Source of the DNA: Planctomycetaceae bacterium | GTDB taxonomy: Bacteria > Planctomycetota > Planctomycetia > Pirellulales > Thermoguttaceae | Assembly: GCA_031276415.1 (NCBI GenBank) | Contig: JAISNF010000211.1 | Location: 1 to 5,467, forward strand | DNA: 5,467 nt | Reading direction: 5' to 3' | Part shown: piece by piece, positions 5,417-5,467 of the stretch | Layout of the letters: each line of letters begins with the position of its first letter | How positions within the stretch are numbered: position 1 is the stretch's first letter | Translations under genes and position numbers: made by a program | The notes under the pieces: generated by a model | The model's input: only the letters and a program-made list of their open reading frames with translations | Told to the model about the DNA's origin: nothing | Databases searched by the model: none

Positions 5417-5467
5417 GCCCCGCATGGGGCGAGATTATAGTTGAGAGTTGATAGTGGAGAGTGGAGA
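5417..5467. repeat. Composite repeat, copy B (cut by the window end)
   Basis: GCCCC (5417-5421) pairs with GGGGC (5426-5430) around GCAT. GAGATTATAGTTGAGAG follows, then heptamers GTTGAGA, GTTGATA, GTGGAGA and GTGGAGA (5440-5467), which continue to the last base of the window. Order and spacing match copy A at 869-920: hairpin, AGATT, TAGTTGAGAG, array. The stem bases differ from copy A while the pairing is kept. Confidence 0.65.

Overview
The window looks like a piece of a planctomycete chromosome, probably one of the moderately AT-rich, gut- or sediment-type relatives of Pirellulales/Thermoguttaceae. Three things point that way. There is a small lipoprotein with a transthyretin/carboxypeptidase-regulatory-like fold of the kind planctomycetes carry in many copies. 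There is a large secreted parallel beta-helix protein with a domain order I associate with Planctomycetes and Lentisphaerae. The intergenic DNA is also full of short palindromes and heptamer tandem repeats. This assignment is inference, because no rRNA or other phylogenetic marker is present.

Layout. Positions 67-624 (+) encode a small lipoprotein of unknown substrate, preceded by an A13 tract and followed by a weak terminator-like hairpin. Positions 625-1329 are a gene-free, repeat-rich spacer of about 700 bp. It holds a cluster of TTCGSCGAA-type mini-palindromes, a GC hairpin joined to a GTGGAGA heptamer array, and a 144-nt imperfect hairpin. It ends in a likely promoter built on a 16-bp tandem repeat. 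Positions 1342-3417 (+) encode a secreted right-handed beta-helix protein of about 691 residues with a C-terminal region I cannot assign. A 105-bp spacer separates it from a convergent gene at 3523-5235 (-). That gene encodes a radical SAM protein of the uncharacterised TIGR03960-like type, with a B12-binding-like N-terminal region and an intact CX3CX2C cluster motif. Positions 5236-5467 are again repeat-rich, with ATTAAAT heptamers, two hairpins, and a second copy of the hairpin-plus-GTGGAGA element that runs off the window end.

The three genes do not form one operon or an obvious pathway. Two encode exported envelope or extracellular proteins, and the third encodes a cytoplasmic Fe-S enzyme on the opposite strand. 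I see no CRISPR array, tRNA, rRNA, transposase or phage gene. The best candidates for something undescribed are the intergenic repeats, especially the composite element present twice, and the unassigned C-terminal half of the beta-helix protein.
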